NCBI RefSeq assembly: GCF_009905375.1
Contig: NC_133656.1
Location: 228,869,739-228,933,738, forward strand
DNA: 64,000 nucleotides
Source of the DNA: Apium graveolens
Lineage: Eukaryota > Streptophyta > Magnoliopsida > Apiales > Apiaceae
Direction: 5' to 3'
The notes under the pieces were generated by a model, which was not told the origin of the DNA, did not search any database, and worked only from the letters and a program-made list of their open reading frames with translations. Positions 54,461-64,000 of the stretch are shown one piece after another. The number at the start of each line of letters is the position of its first letter. Positions within the stretch are counted from its first letter, which is position 1. The position numbers and the translations under genes are program-made.

Positions 54461-54772
54461 TACTCTTTTAAAGTAGGGAATTTATCAAAAATACCACTTT
54501 TCAGCAAAATATTTGTCAAAATACGGACGCGAGTTGCATATGAGATTGATCTGTATTTTTGTAAATATTTTCAATAACTTGGGTATTTATGAAAAAATCC
54601 CTTTAAAGTATAACTCCATAATATTTTTAATTTTTTTTTCTGAATAAAAAATTTTATGTTTAAATTTATATTCAAATTTTTATTTTTAAAAAATATTATA
54701 AAAATATACGTTATAAATGTGTGAAAATACGTGCAAATAATAAACATATACAACCTGCCCGGACCGAGGGAG
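54461..54772. mobile_element. Stowaway-like MITE, left end uncertain
   Basis: The right end, inverted, reads CTCCCTCGGTCCGGGCAGG next to TA. Internal words (TTTATTATTTGCACG, GTTATACTTTAAAG) match the MITE at 3390-3603. The left terminus at TACTC (54461) is only a guess. Confidence 0.4.
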
Positions 54773-54851
54773 TACAAGTTATCTAAAACTTTGATTTTTC
54801 ATCTCTCTATCTTCAAAAACATTTTTATCGATAAATCTATATGTTAAACAA

Positions 54852-55181
54852 TGTTGTAAAAATCGGGACCGATTTAGGATTAATTGAAAATCAGGAATTA
54901 ATCGAAGTAAAAATCAGATGTATTATAATATTAAATTATATTTAATATATTATTATGATTATATTAATTATTTATTAATAAATATATATTTATTATATCA
55001 TAATTTCTATAATTATTCATTTTTAAATTAATATAATATTTTAATTTTAATAAATAATTACATATACTCCAATAAAGAAAAATTCGTTAGAATAAATCGG
55101 ATTTTAAAGATCGAATCAATCGGTTATTTTGTAGGGGATTAATCGGTTAAATCGGAGATTTATCGGAATCTTTACAACACT
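54852..55181. mobile_element. Inverted-repeat MITE, hAT-like
   Basis: The left end TGTTGTAAAAATCGGGACC and inverted right end TGTTGTAAAGATTCCG frame an AT-rich, non-coding 330 bp. Subterminal AATCGG words recur in opposite orientation at the two ends. No clear target duplication was found. Confidence 0.45.
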
Positions 55182-55440
55182 GATCTTAAACAAAAAAATC
55201 AAAATATTATCATATACAAAAGGTACGGCTCAACTTATGAAGGATAACTAATAATCACATAGCGGAAATTTTTATATAGTCAAGGATCCTATGTCTTCGT
55301 CGCTCGTCATCAGTTGGAGAAAATCTCGTAAGGTTTGCGGGAGTATAAAATCAAATTTTACATCTTTTTACACCTCCCTTTTACAATGACTTCTGCAGTT
55401 CTGCCTCAAAAATCGAAACTGGTTCAGAAATATAGTCTTA

Positions 55441-55811
55441 GGGCTGTGTGACAAATCATTTAAGTCAGTTTATTGACTTATAAGTCCACAACGATTCAAC
55501 TTAAAAGTTAAATTTACAACATAAATTGAATGTTACTAATGATGTATTTTTTCCCAACTTATTTTTTATTTTTCATGTTTTATAAATTTTATTTTTAAAA
55601 TTTTATTTTTAAAATGTTAATCTAACTTAAAATAAAAGAATTTAGATAATTATATTTAAAAATTATTCATTTTAGTTTATTTAAATAAAAAAATTCTGAC
55701 TTATAAGTTAAATTATCCAAACACTTACATAATTTATAAGCATTTATCAACTTATCACTTATCAGACACTTATTCGATTTAAGTAATAAGTTATTTATTT
55801 TAAAATTTACC
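55441..55811. mobile_element. Possible MITE with ACTTATAAGTC subterminal words
   Basis: The left part GGGCTGTGTGACAAATCATT and inverted right part GTTTGGTAAATTTTAAAATA resemble the ends of a widespread plant family. The interior pairs TTATTGACTTATAAGTC with its complement. The ends are diverged. Confidence 0.35.
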
Positions 55812-56991
55812 AAACTTGCAGTGTTGCTGTGACAAAAGATCTCAGGTGATCTCAAAGTGCCATACTAATCGAGAAAGTGTATATCCACAACAAAAATAGA
55901 TTATTTGAGTAGCTTTGTATTAGTACCAACTAAAGTGCAACTTTGGTTAAGTTACGGATTGATAATTTTTTTTGCCACGAATTGATAGTTTGCTAATCTA
56001 TTTAAATACGTGTGATTTTCATATTAACATTGATTAGGAAATTTTTTGAAATTTCCGTCATACTTTCAATAATAGAAATTCAGTTTTTGAGAAATTAGTT
56101 TAAATAAAGTTAAGGAAAAATAATTTAGAATGACAGAAAGTGGTACATGGATGTTGGCACGTAGAGTTGCAAATTAGAGGTTATTTGGTTAATCTAAAAA
56201 TATCCAAGAACTTACAATATTTAGCAAGTAATTTTGTTTACTTGTTTATTTAATAAAAATAAAGAAAATTATAATTTCTCCCCGATGTTTGAATTCGTTG
56301 AGGAAGTCAGTTATTTTTTAAAGAGCTTCTTTAACAATTCTCCCATGACTTGAAGCCGGTTTGTCTCGTTCCAAAGGACAATTTAAAATTAAAAAATATT
56401 TTAAATTTTAGTGCTATAATAATGTACTTTTTTAAATGACTTATCATTTTTTTATGATTTTATTTTATAAAAGTTAATATTATTATTTAAATGGGCAGTT
56501 CATCGAATTTATTTTAACAATTTTAATAATTCATAAGTTGCCCATAATATAAAATTATTCAAACATACATTAACCTAATTTTCATCATTTACTTATCACT
56601 TTAAACAATTTAAGTCATAAGTAGTATTAAATCATAATCAATTTTAACTCATTATGTAAATGATATAGAACTTTAAATACAACCAATTATAAAAACCTAA
56701 TTATTATAAATTAATTTTATAAAATTTAAAATTCCCTTCAAAATTTATATTTAATATTAAATTTTAATTTTCAGATAAAATTGTTAAGAGAAAAAAGCCC
56801 CAAGTCAGGAAAATTATATGAGGTTGGGATCATTTTGCAGAGTAAAAAAGTTGGGTAAATTTCTTAAATTTAAATATAGTCTTTTATGAGGTAGTGCATT
56901 ATTATAAAAAGTAATTTAAATCTCGTGTAATTACTTGAGAGTGAACAGAGGGATGAGGACTGGAGCATGAAACTCATTTGCTATTAGGTAA
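55812..56991. other. Intergenic DNA, no gene seen
   Basis: Very AT-rich. Weak inverted similarity to the preceding MITE family appears at 56390-56620. No coding frame. Confidence 0.4.
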
Positions 56992-59213
56992 TCTCCTCTC
57001 TATATAATATAATAGGATAACCAGAAATATGTGGTTTGTGGGAATCGAACTCAAAATTATACCATATTGTCACAATATTGTCACATGTGTTTTTTATCAT
57101 ACATATAATATATGTAAGTGTGCTAAATGAATATTTTATTTAACTTTAAATACACTTACTTGAATTCCGCAAAAAAAAGATAGTTAGTTGAATATTTGTA
57201 CAGTTAATTTTAAAGAATTGAATTCAAAATATAAAATTAGGCATATTACATAAATGAATTATTATCTTATTTATTAATCATTTTTCAGTTTGAAAATATA
57301 TCTCATATATTTTTAACATATTTTTTACTATTAAAAGTAATTAAAATGTACATATATAATTTTTTTAAAAATATTGAATATAGAATCACTTATATATAAA
57401 TAATCTATATTGATATTACATATTTAGATAAGTTAGAATTATAATGAATCAATACATTTTAGAACTTGGCCCATTATTCAAAAAATACTCGAAATTTGAC
57501 TACATGACCCGGCCGAAAAACATCGTCACATTTTACGTTTAACAAATTTAAATTACAAGCTCGGCGAGAATATCTTATCAATAATGTGAAATTTTTTAAT
57601 ATCTTATGTTAATATAAATTAATGTGTTTGAGGTTTTTATAAGATTAAGTCAATTGATTATTTATATTAAAATTATTAACTTCACTGGTAACGCATTATT
57701 AATTTTGGGATTTGTCCCAATTTTAAGAATATTTGAAATTTGAAATGAGATCTCGCTAGATTTGTTAAAACTACAATTATATTAAATCGATTTATTTTTC
57801 ATTTTTCATTTAAAAAAAACTAACTTTTTACAAAGAATTCTTTTAGATCAACAATATTCGTTGATCAAGATAATATTGTACAAATATTTTGAATTATTTT
57901 AATATTTTGAATTATTCAAATAAAAGTTATATTTATACTATATTGTAGCATTTGATTCAATGTATTTTATATTATTTAAGGAAAAAACATATATTGTTCA
58001 ATAATTTGAAAGAATTAACCAGTTCAACTAATATTTATAAAACTTTATCGAACTGAATTTTTTTAATTTTAGAAGAATAGTATAAAATGTTATCAAATTA
58101 TTATATGAAGAAATATTAGAGCCGTAATGAAATAAACTTAAAAACGGTTTAAATAACGATATAAATACAATTTTTCTTTCGAATTCTTGAAAAAAAATCA
58201 TGAAGATCAATGATAAGTCTTAAAAATAAATAATTTATTTTTATGTTACAACCATGATTAATACCCGGTTACGTAAAAAATAGATAAGGATTGTTTGTCA
58301 ATAATAATGTGAATACCATATATAAATTATAGCAATTTATTTCTTACATAATTTTAAATTTTGAATAATTATAAATGCATATTATTTAAGTAATCAATTA
58401 TATCACTAGATGTTAGTAATGATTATACATGTACATAAATCAGATATTTAGCATATAAATAATTTAAACCATCATAATTTACTAAGAGATGTAACATACA
58501 ATAATTTTCATGCTAACACACACATACATATAACTTAATCTTACTTTGTTAATAGTGTAAATGAAAAACTAACATTTTCCCATACATACATACGTTGAAT
58601 TTCAAAAACTAATATTTTTCATTATAATCAACTTTAATATTAACAATAATGTAAATCTTATATTATTTTATATTATGATTGCAAGTCATTCTGATTTTAG
58701 TTATGCATTTTTTATCTTTTTAAATTGAGTAAGTTAATTGTAAGTTAATAGTTAACTCAGTAATAATATACAGCAGTACATATAGTTTATTTAAATAAAA
58801 TTCAAGATTTTGGTCAACTCTGTATTCAACATATATGTTAATTTGTAGCTTTTTATTTGTAAACATACTAACGACATTCTACAGATTAAGTTTAATCATT
58901 TTGTTTTAAACGTACACTTACTAACCTGTTTATATTCATTCATTAAATATAAAATAACGGGTAAGAAAAATATAATATAATAATAGTTGAGGGGATATTC
59001 ACTCCTAAAAGTGAGGAAGTATTCGAAACTCCTAATGTTATAGAGGGGGACATGTAGCTTGTTGGAGAGAAATTTTATCTCCATTTCTTTAAAATTTGAC
59101 TCAAGAGCCTATATACGGATATTGTTAGAGTTGCTCTACAAACATTATAATTGCATGATGAATAAAAAAAACTCTAGAAAATGACTAGTGCCTCACACGG
59201 GTTATTATGCTAG
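56992..59213 (+). mobile_element. Probable non-autonomous Helitron
   Basis: It starts TCTCCTCTCTATATAATATA after an A. It ends at CTAG (59210-59213) preceded by GTGcctcaCAC and GGTTATTATG, like the other Helitron ends here, though the next base is C rather than T. A B-box-like GAGTTCGATTCCC lies on the minus strand near 57040, again close to the 5' end and antisense to the element. No coding frame. Confidence 0.4.
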
Positions 59214-61301
59214 CAGATCTTAAAAAGATAAATGTCACATATCTCAAGTTTTTTCATCAATTTTTTCCCAATAATAATGTGTCATCTATAAATGGTAATC
59301 TTTTTTAATAATAATATGGGACCAAATGTGTGTAAATATGAGCTCCAAATCAAAATTTAACATGTGTCATGCCACATCATTTGAGAAAAATAATATTTAG
59401 GGAACCTAGTATTGCTCAAGAAGAGAACCATATAAATTGCGTATTGGTGGTTGATTAGAGTTATACTATGTTGCAAAGCATAGGCATACTCTAGAGTGTT
59501 CGAATTAATGTTGTTTTAATGGACGTGTCGTGGATTGTTCGGATTGATGTTGTTATAGTTTTGATTATTAACTAGTATAATTATTTTGTTGCCCGATGGT
59601 TGAATAAAGTATATATATATATATATATAAGGAGTGGTTCTGGTGGTGTGTTGGCATTGGTGCAATACATGTTTTTCGATATTTGACAGTAAGCTGAATA
59701 ACAAATCTAGGGGTATTGCTTGTTGTAAAAAGATTTGTAGTTGTTTGAACTATGATTGAATGTAGTACTTTTTTCGTGTATAATTTTATTTTATAATTAT
59801 TATTTGAATGGATATCTTCTCATATTTCTATTCTCAATCCAATATACATGATGTCAGTTTGTTGGCCTTAAATACTCACATAATGCACTAGCCACAGTAG
59901 CGTATTCATATTATGTTAATAAACGCATAGATATGTACACATTCCTTCACTCAACCTCTTCCTCTTTTTTCGTCATAACAACCTTCAACGACCTTTCTCG
60001 GGAGGAACCTCTTTTCTTATCATTCTTATTTATATTTACATTTATACTTGTTAACTGACCATTACGAATAGTTGAATGATTAGAGTCAATTCGGATATCA
60101 ATTAGAACCATTAATTCTTCACTATCTTGAGTTTGTTATATTCTTTTTTACTTTTTTGTTGTACTTATAGTTTTTTTTGAATAATTTGAAGAATGGTAAA
60201 TATTCACTAATTTAATGGAATGAACGTTCATTTCGGTGACATATCTTATGTACATGATTACCCCTTCATAGAGTAAGCACTCTACATTTCATGTGTAGGT
60301 CGTTACCTCTAATGTATCAAAATTATACACCAATGATTCTCGACTGTCTTGACCTGGTGTTATTCTTTTTTACCTTTTCTTGTACTCCTATTTTTATTGG
60401 ATGATTTGAAGACCTAAATAGTAGTTATACACAAATTTATTTGAATTGATGCGAGCTTCGCTACTATATCTTATGTATATGGTTGCCCCTCCTGGAGTAA
60501 GCACATTGTATTTTACACGTATGCGATTCTAAAGTATCAAAATTACACAGTACATCAATCTTTTTCTTCAATAATTTCCTTTATTTGCTTTTACATGCAA
60601 TTTCACAGATAATCACTTTTTTGCAATAACGCCGTATAGATAGTAAATAGTTTGTGTACTGGTCACTGATTAGTGTAATAGTTTGTGAATTCACATTTTT
60701 AAAATTTAAATTCAGGTTAAAGACAAGTGTAATTTCATTTTATACCAAAAAAATTAATCATTAACTAAAATAATATTATATATGTATGTATGTATCATGT
60801 ATGTATGCATATATGTATATATGTATGTATGTATGTATGAATATATATGTAATAAACTAATAATATATGTATGTATGTACGTGTGTATATATGTATGTAT
60901 GTATGTATTAATCACTACAAAATATTAATAAATTACGAATAAACATGCATATTAATTATGGAACAATGAATATATTTAATAAAAAAAGGATTATATAAAA
61001 TAGATATTATCCGGATATTAATATAAGGGTTTATCATCTAAATAATTTGCACTAACTTTTTGTTTATAAAGTATATTTGCATTATTATTAATTTTGTAAT
61101 AATGATTTAAATATAAATATGCAAATTAAAGTTATGTTAGTTGAGTAAACAAGTTTTTTGAATATTATATAAGTATTAATATTCGAGTTTAAATTGATAT
61201 TAATTAAGGATAGGTGTAAAATACGTTTTATATGAATATTAATATTGGGATATAATTGAACATTTGTTAATAGTTGAAAAGAAATTTAATATATATTAAT
61301 A
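59214..61301. other. Intergenic DNA with microsatellites
   Basis: No gene is visible. It contains a (TA)n run at about 59610-59630 and a compound TATG/TA microsatellite at about 60775-60910. A tandem duplication lies at 60139-60552. Confidence 0.45.
60139..60552. repeat. Diverged tandem duplication, about 222-bp period
   Basis: Copies start at 60139 and 60361. They share TATTCTTTTTTAC, ATATCTTATGTA-ATG, GAGTAAGCAC and GTATCAAAATTA in the same order. Non-coding. Confidence 0.75.
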
Positions 61302-62105
61302 GGGATGTAATTCGAACCGAGCCGACTCGAACTCGACTCGACTCGAACTCGTTATCGAGTTCGAGCTCGAACACATTTTCAGGCTCGATAAAAAACTCGA
61401 GTCGAGTTTTTTTGAGCTCGACTCGAGATCGACTCGATAAATTCAAACTCGACTCGGCTCGAACTCGAGCTCGATTACTTTTTTTTATAAATATTTACGT
61501 GTTTGCTAATATATGTGTGATTCAATTATTTAATAAAATTAGTTTTACAGACTAATTTACTAGATTTTTCATAATATATCGATATTATTACATTTTATTA
61601 TATTTGGTAAAAAATTTGAATTAAATTATTTTGTTAAAATATATTCAATTATTTTTTTATAGTTAAATGTTAAAAAATATGAGTTTAATTTATTTATTTT
61701 TGAAAAATACAACTCTAATTAGTTTAAATATACGATAAGTGTTATCTAAATTTTAAAATGAAATAATAACTTAATAACTCATTTTCGTTAACAAAATTGA
61801 TTTTAGGGGTTTTTTCAAAAATACCTAAGTTATAATTATTATTATTTTGCAAAAATACGGTGCAAATGGAATAAACTCGAAAACTCGTTTAAAAACTCGA
61901 AAACTCGTTTAAAAATTCGAAAACTTGATTAAAAAACTCGAAAAGCTCAAAAATCGTGAGTAGCTCGAACTCGACTCGTTTATTATCCGGGTCGAGCTCG
62001 GACATAATTTTCAGGCTCGATTTTTTTTGACTCGACTCGACTCGATTAAAAAAAACTCGAACTCGAATTTAATAAGCACAAACTCGACTCGACTCGAATT
62101 CATCC
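61302..62105. mobile_element. CTCGA-rich inverted-repeat element
   Basis: 804 bp flanked by TAATA on both sides. Ends GGGATGTAATTCGA and inverted GGATGAATTCGAGTCG continue into long arrays of ACTCGACTCGAA in both orientations at each end, able to form extended hairpins. The centre is plain AT-rich sequence. The open frame at 61274-61555 arises from the array and is not a gene. Related CTCGA-rich segments occur in the Helitron at 51600-54109. Superfamily not determined. Confidence 0.55.
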
Positions 62106-62302
62106 TAATAAGAGTAAAGTGCATTTTGTGTACCTACACTTAGGCTGTCATACCACTTGGGATACTGACATTCAAAAACCACCACTTGAAATACTGAAAA
62201 ACTAAAATACTTACACGTTGCCCCTTTCCGTCAATTCTGTCAAACTCTGTTAGTTTGAGCAGGGGTATATTTGTCAGAATAATTTGTAACGAATATATGG
62301 GC

Positions 62303-62310
62303 TATATATA
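62303..62310 (+). promoter_or_regulatory. TATA box before the GRF gene
   Basis: GCTATATATATCG lies about 80 bp upstream of the ATG at 62386, with no intervening ATG except in ATGAGCCC near 62347, which opens a short upstream frame. Confidence 0.4.
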
Positions 62311-62385
62311 TCGTCCTTTTGTCCCCAATTGAGCACATTATCTCCAAATGAGCCCTAGCACAAAATCAACTTATCCAAGCACAAA

Positions 62386-62802
62386 ATGCCTCGATCTAAT
62401 GCTGACATAGATGCTATCTTGTATCTTGCTTGTTTCCGTGACCGAATAAATGTTACGAAGACACAGTGGTTTGGTCCTAATATGGGAAGGCGTTTTAGGA
62501 CTTGTTGGAACAACGGATGTGGCTACCATGTTTGGGTAGATGAAGAGCCTATGGGACCTTGTACCTTGGAAATCATCAAGGAGATGCAGGAAAGTGCTTT
62601 GGAGAGGGAGGCGAAGTGGAGGATGAAGCTAACGCGATACACAGAAAGGCATGAAGTCGAGATGGCAAAAGTAAATAAGAAACAACATGCTACAGTAGTT
62701 GGAATGTTTGCCCTTGTCTTTTTAATGATGAACTTGGCTGTGTACACAATGCATGATGACAATGCTGGTGACATTGAGGACGACGACGACCTTTCACCCT
62801 GA
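62386..62802 (+). CDS. Small GRF-zinc-finger-like protein with C-terminal membrane segment
   Basis: 138 residues. Residues 15-52 match the plant GRF-type zinc finger: GRRFRTCWNNGCGYHVWVDE is the core, with Cys at 15, about 38 and about 43. The usual C-x-C-G opening has only one Cys, so metal binding may be weakened. A charged helix (about 65-100) follows, then a hydrophobic stretch VVGMFALVFLMMNLAVYTM (about 104-122) that looks like a transmembrane anchor, and a very acidic tail. This layout occurs in a family of small plant proteins of unknown role, many of them multiplied with transposons. The frame is intact with an adjacent TATA box. It could be a host gene or a transposon passenger. Confidence 0.6.
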   Translation: MPRSNADIDAILYLACFRDRINVTKTQWFGPNMGRRFRTCWNNGCGYHVWVDEEPMGPCTLEIIKEMQESALEREAKWRMKLTRYTERHEVEMAKVNKKQHATVVGMFALVFLMMNLAVYTMHDDNAGDIEDDDDLSP

Positions 62803-63423
62803 AGCTTTGTTGGTTGTTTTGTTTAGGGCTAATCTTTTGTTAAGTATGGATTAGGCATAGGCATAGATTTGTACTATGCCTTTTAGCTTATTGTCTTTTG
62901 TTTTCTTGAGATCTGTAATTTGCCTTGTTGCTTTGAAGGTTTGTTTGCAAGTGTTTGTTTTACTTTTGATTGACAGCCTGGTAATGAAGAATTAGACTTG
63001 TATTTTATGGTTATATTATGAATGTGTTAAACATAAATTCTTGCATAAATTAGCCATCACAATATGAAATAGCGACAAGCTTGCATAAATATTGAACACA
63101 ACCATTAATAAGGTCATAAATCTACAAGGCTTCATAATCATAATATTTTTACCCTCGAAGCGGCCAAACGACAACTAAATAGTGACCACAAGGTTCATAA
63201 ATCTAAACCAAATAGCAGTCATACGACAAGGGCATACAAGGCTTCATAATTTAAGATCTCGGCTTCACATAATACCCGCAATGATTCATAACCAAAATAA
63301 TAAGTTCCAGACAAGTAATCTTCCAAAATAACAGCTAAATTTTCCAAACTGGATTTTCATTCAATTTGGCCTGCATTTCTCTTCTTCTTTCCCGTATTTT
63401 CTATGATAGTTGTCACCTGATTT
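62803..63423. other. 3' flank and intergenic DNA
   Basis: T-rich sequence directly after the gene is a plausible 3' UTR. Beyond that no gene or element ends are visible. Phrases like CAAGGCTTCATAAT recur twice (63127, 63237). Confidence 0.45.
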
Positions 63424-63631
63424 TGTTAGGTCACACACACCGTAGAAGGGGGTTGAATACAGTGTTCACTATAATCAAATCGAATATAAGAACTCAAGTA
63501 ACTAGAAAACAGATTTTATTCAACACAATAAACTCTGTTACAATATGGAACTGTCCTCTCTCAGTGATGAACAAATTATCATGAGAGCTGCTAGGGTTAC
63601 AATAAATAATAACTTCGATAATGATAATACT
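63424..63631 (-). repeat. SIRE-A-type LTR fragment
   Basis: It begins TGTTAGGTCACACACAC, which is the complement of the SIRE-A LTR 3' end, and follows that LTR for about 200 bp (GAACAAAT-AT-GAGAGCTGCTAGGGTTA, GATTGTAC-like region) with many differences. It is therefore a second, diverged member of the SIRE-A family in opposite orientation. It is cut at 63631. Confidence 0.75.
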
Positions 63632-64000
63632 GTTGGATTTTTAACGCAGCGGGGGCATGGCAAAACACTTTTACACATACAAAATCCAAATAAAAGCATA
63701 TAAATCGTGAATAAAAATTTGAGGGATCGAATCTAACCTTTTAAAATAATTCGGAGACAACGATCAGAGATCCTTAGCAGTTGCTCCTCAAGTGTGAAAC
63801 ACTCCACCGGTATCCACCAAGAAAACGATGTTAAGGAGGAGGAAGGAGGTGGAAAGAATTGGGTTTTCCAAACTTTTTGGGTTTTCGGGTTCGATGTGGG
63901 TTGGAATAAAATAGGGTCTATAATAGTGTATTTATAGACAAAATTTTCAGCTGAAATTTTCCCATAAATAATATTATTATTATCCCATTTATTATTCTCA
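63632..64000 (-). repeat. Probable Copia LTR entering from the right edge
   Basis: TGTTGGATTTTTAACGCAGC at the break is a typical inverted LTR terminus (complement ending in CAACA). On the minus strand GTCTATAAATACAC near 63930 is a TATA-like box, consistent with minus orientation. The element continues beyond the window. Confidence 0.45.

Noticed and set aside
61274..61555. 93-codon frame rich in Ser/Arg/Thr
   Set aside because: It is generated by the ACTCGACTCGAA array of the foldback element.

Overview
This is a stretch of plant nuclear DNA, almost certainly eudicot. It is AT-rich and intron-era intergenic DNA packed with LTR retrotransposons, Helitrons, a mariner element and MITEs, and it has only two convincing non-LTR-element genes. 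The lineage mix (SIRE-type Copia, Tat-type Gypsy with an antisense ORF) fits many eudicots. I lean to an asterid, perhaps Apiaceae, but that is a guess.

Layout. 1-10.8 kb: repeat-rich intergenic DNA with a short Helitron (1082-1522), a TTA-flanked MITE (2492-2730), two Stowaway MITEs (3390-3603, 4349-4607), a foldback element (4831-5522) and a complete 3.03 kb mariner-like element (6572-9601). The mariner carries a DD39D transposase with one stop plus a second, convergent ORF. 10.9-11.5 kb: a SAUR gene of the SAUR32 type with histidine-rich ends, the clearest host gene. 11.8-14.6 kb: AT-rich repeats. 14.64-51.37 kb: one three-level nested retrotransposon block, 57% of the window. 51.4-62.1 kb: Helitrons, MITEs and microsatellites. 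62.4-62.8 kb: a small GRF-zinc-finger/transmembrane protein gene. 63.4-64 kb: a SIRE LTR fragment cut by the LTR of another element that runs off the window.

The nested block. The outer element is a minus-strand Ty3/Gypsy Tat-lineage element (gag, protease, RT, two RNase H domains, integrase), with an antisense spliced ORF that has its own TATA box. Its gag is split by SIRE-A, a plus-strand Copia element (23377-49817, target duplication TACCC). SIRE-A is itself split between pol and its third ORF by SIRE-B (31758-44903, target duplication GGTGT). By eye, LTR divergence falls with depth: about 7% for the Gypsy, about 2.5% for SIRE-A and no substitutions for SIRE-B, apart from a 49-bp duplication. 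Gypsy and SIRE-A carry many stops. SIRE-B has only one frameshift (pol) and one stop (ORF3).

The most interesting signal is not a gene. SIRE-B carries about 44 copies of the motif CAACGGAT (usually TCAACGGATR) or its complement, scattered through both LTRs, gag, the integrase-RT linker, the pol-ORF3 spacer and ORF3. It appears in both orientations and several reading frames, often as inverted pairs. SIRE-A shows the same design with a different word, AAGTTCTGAT. This looks like a lineage-private, nucleic-acid-level repeat code.
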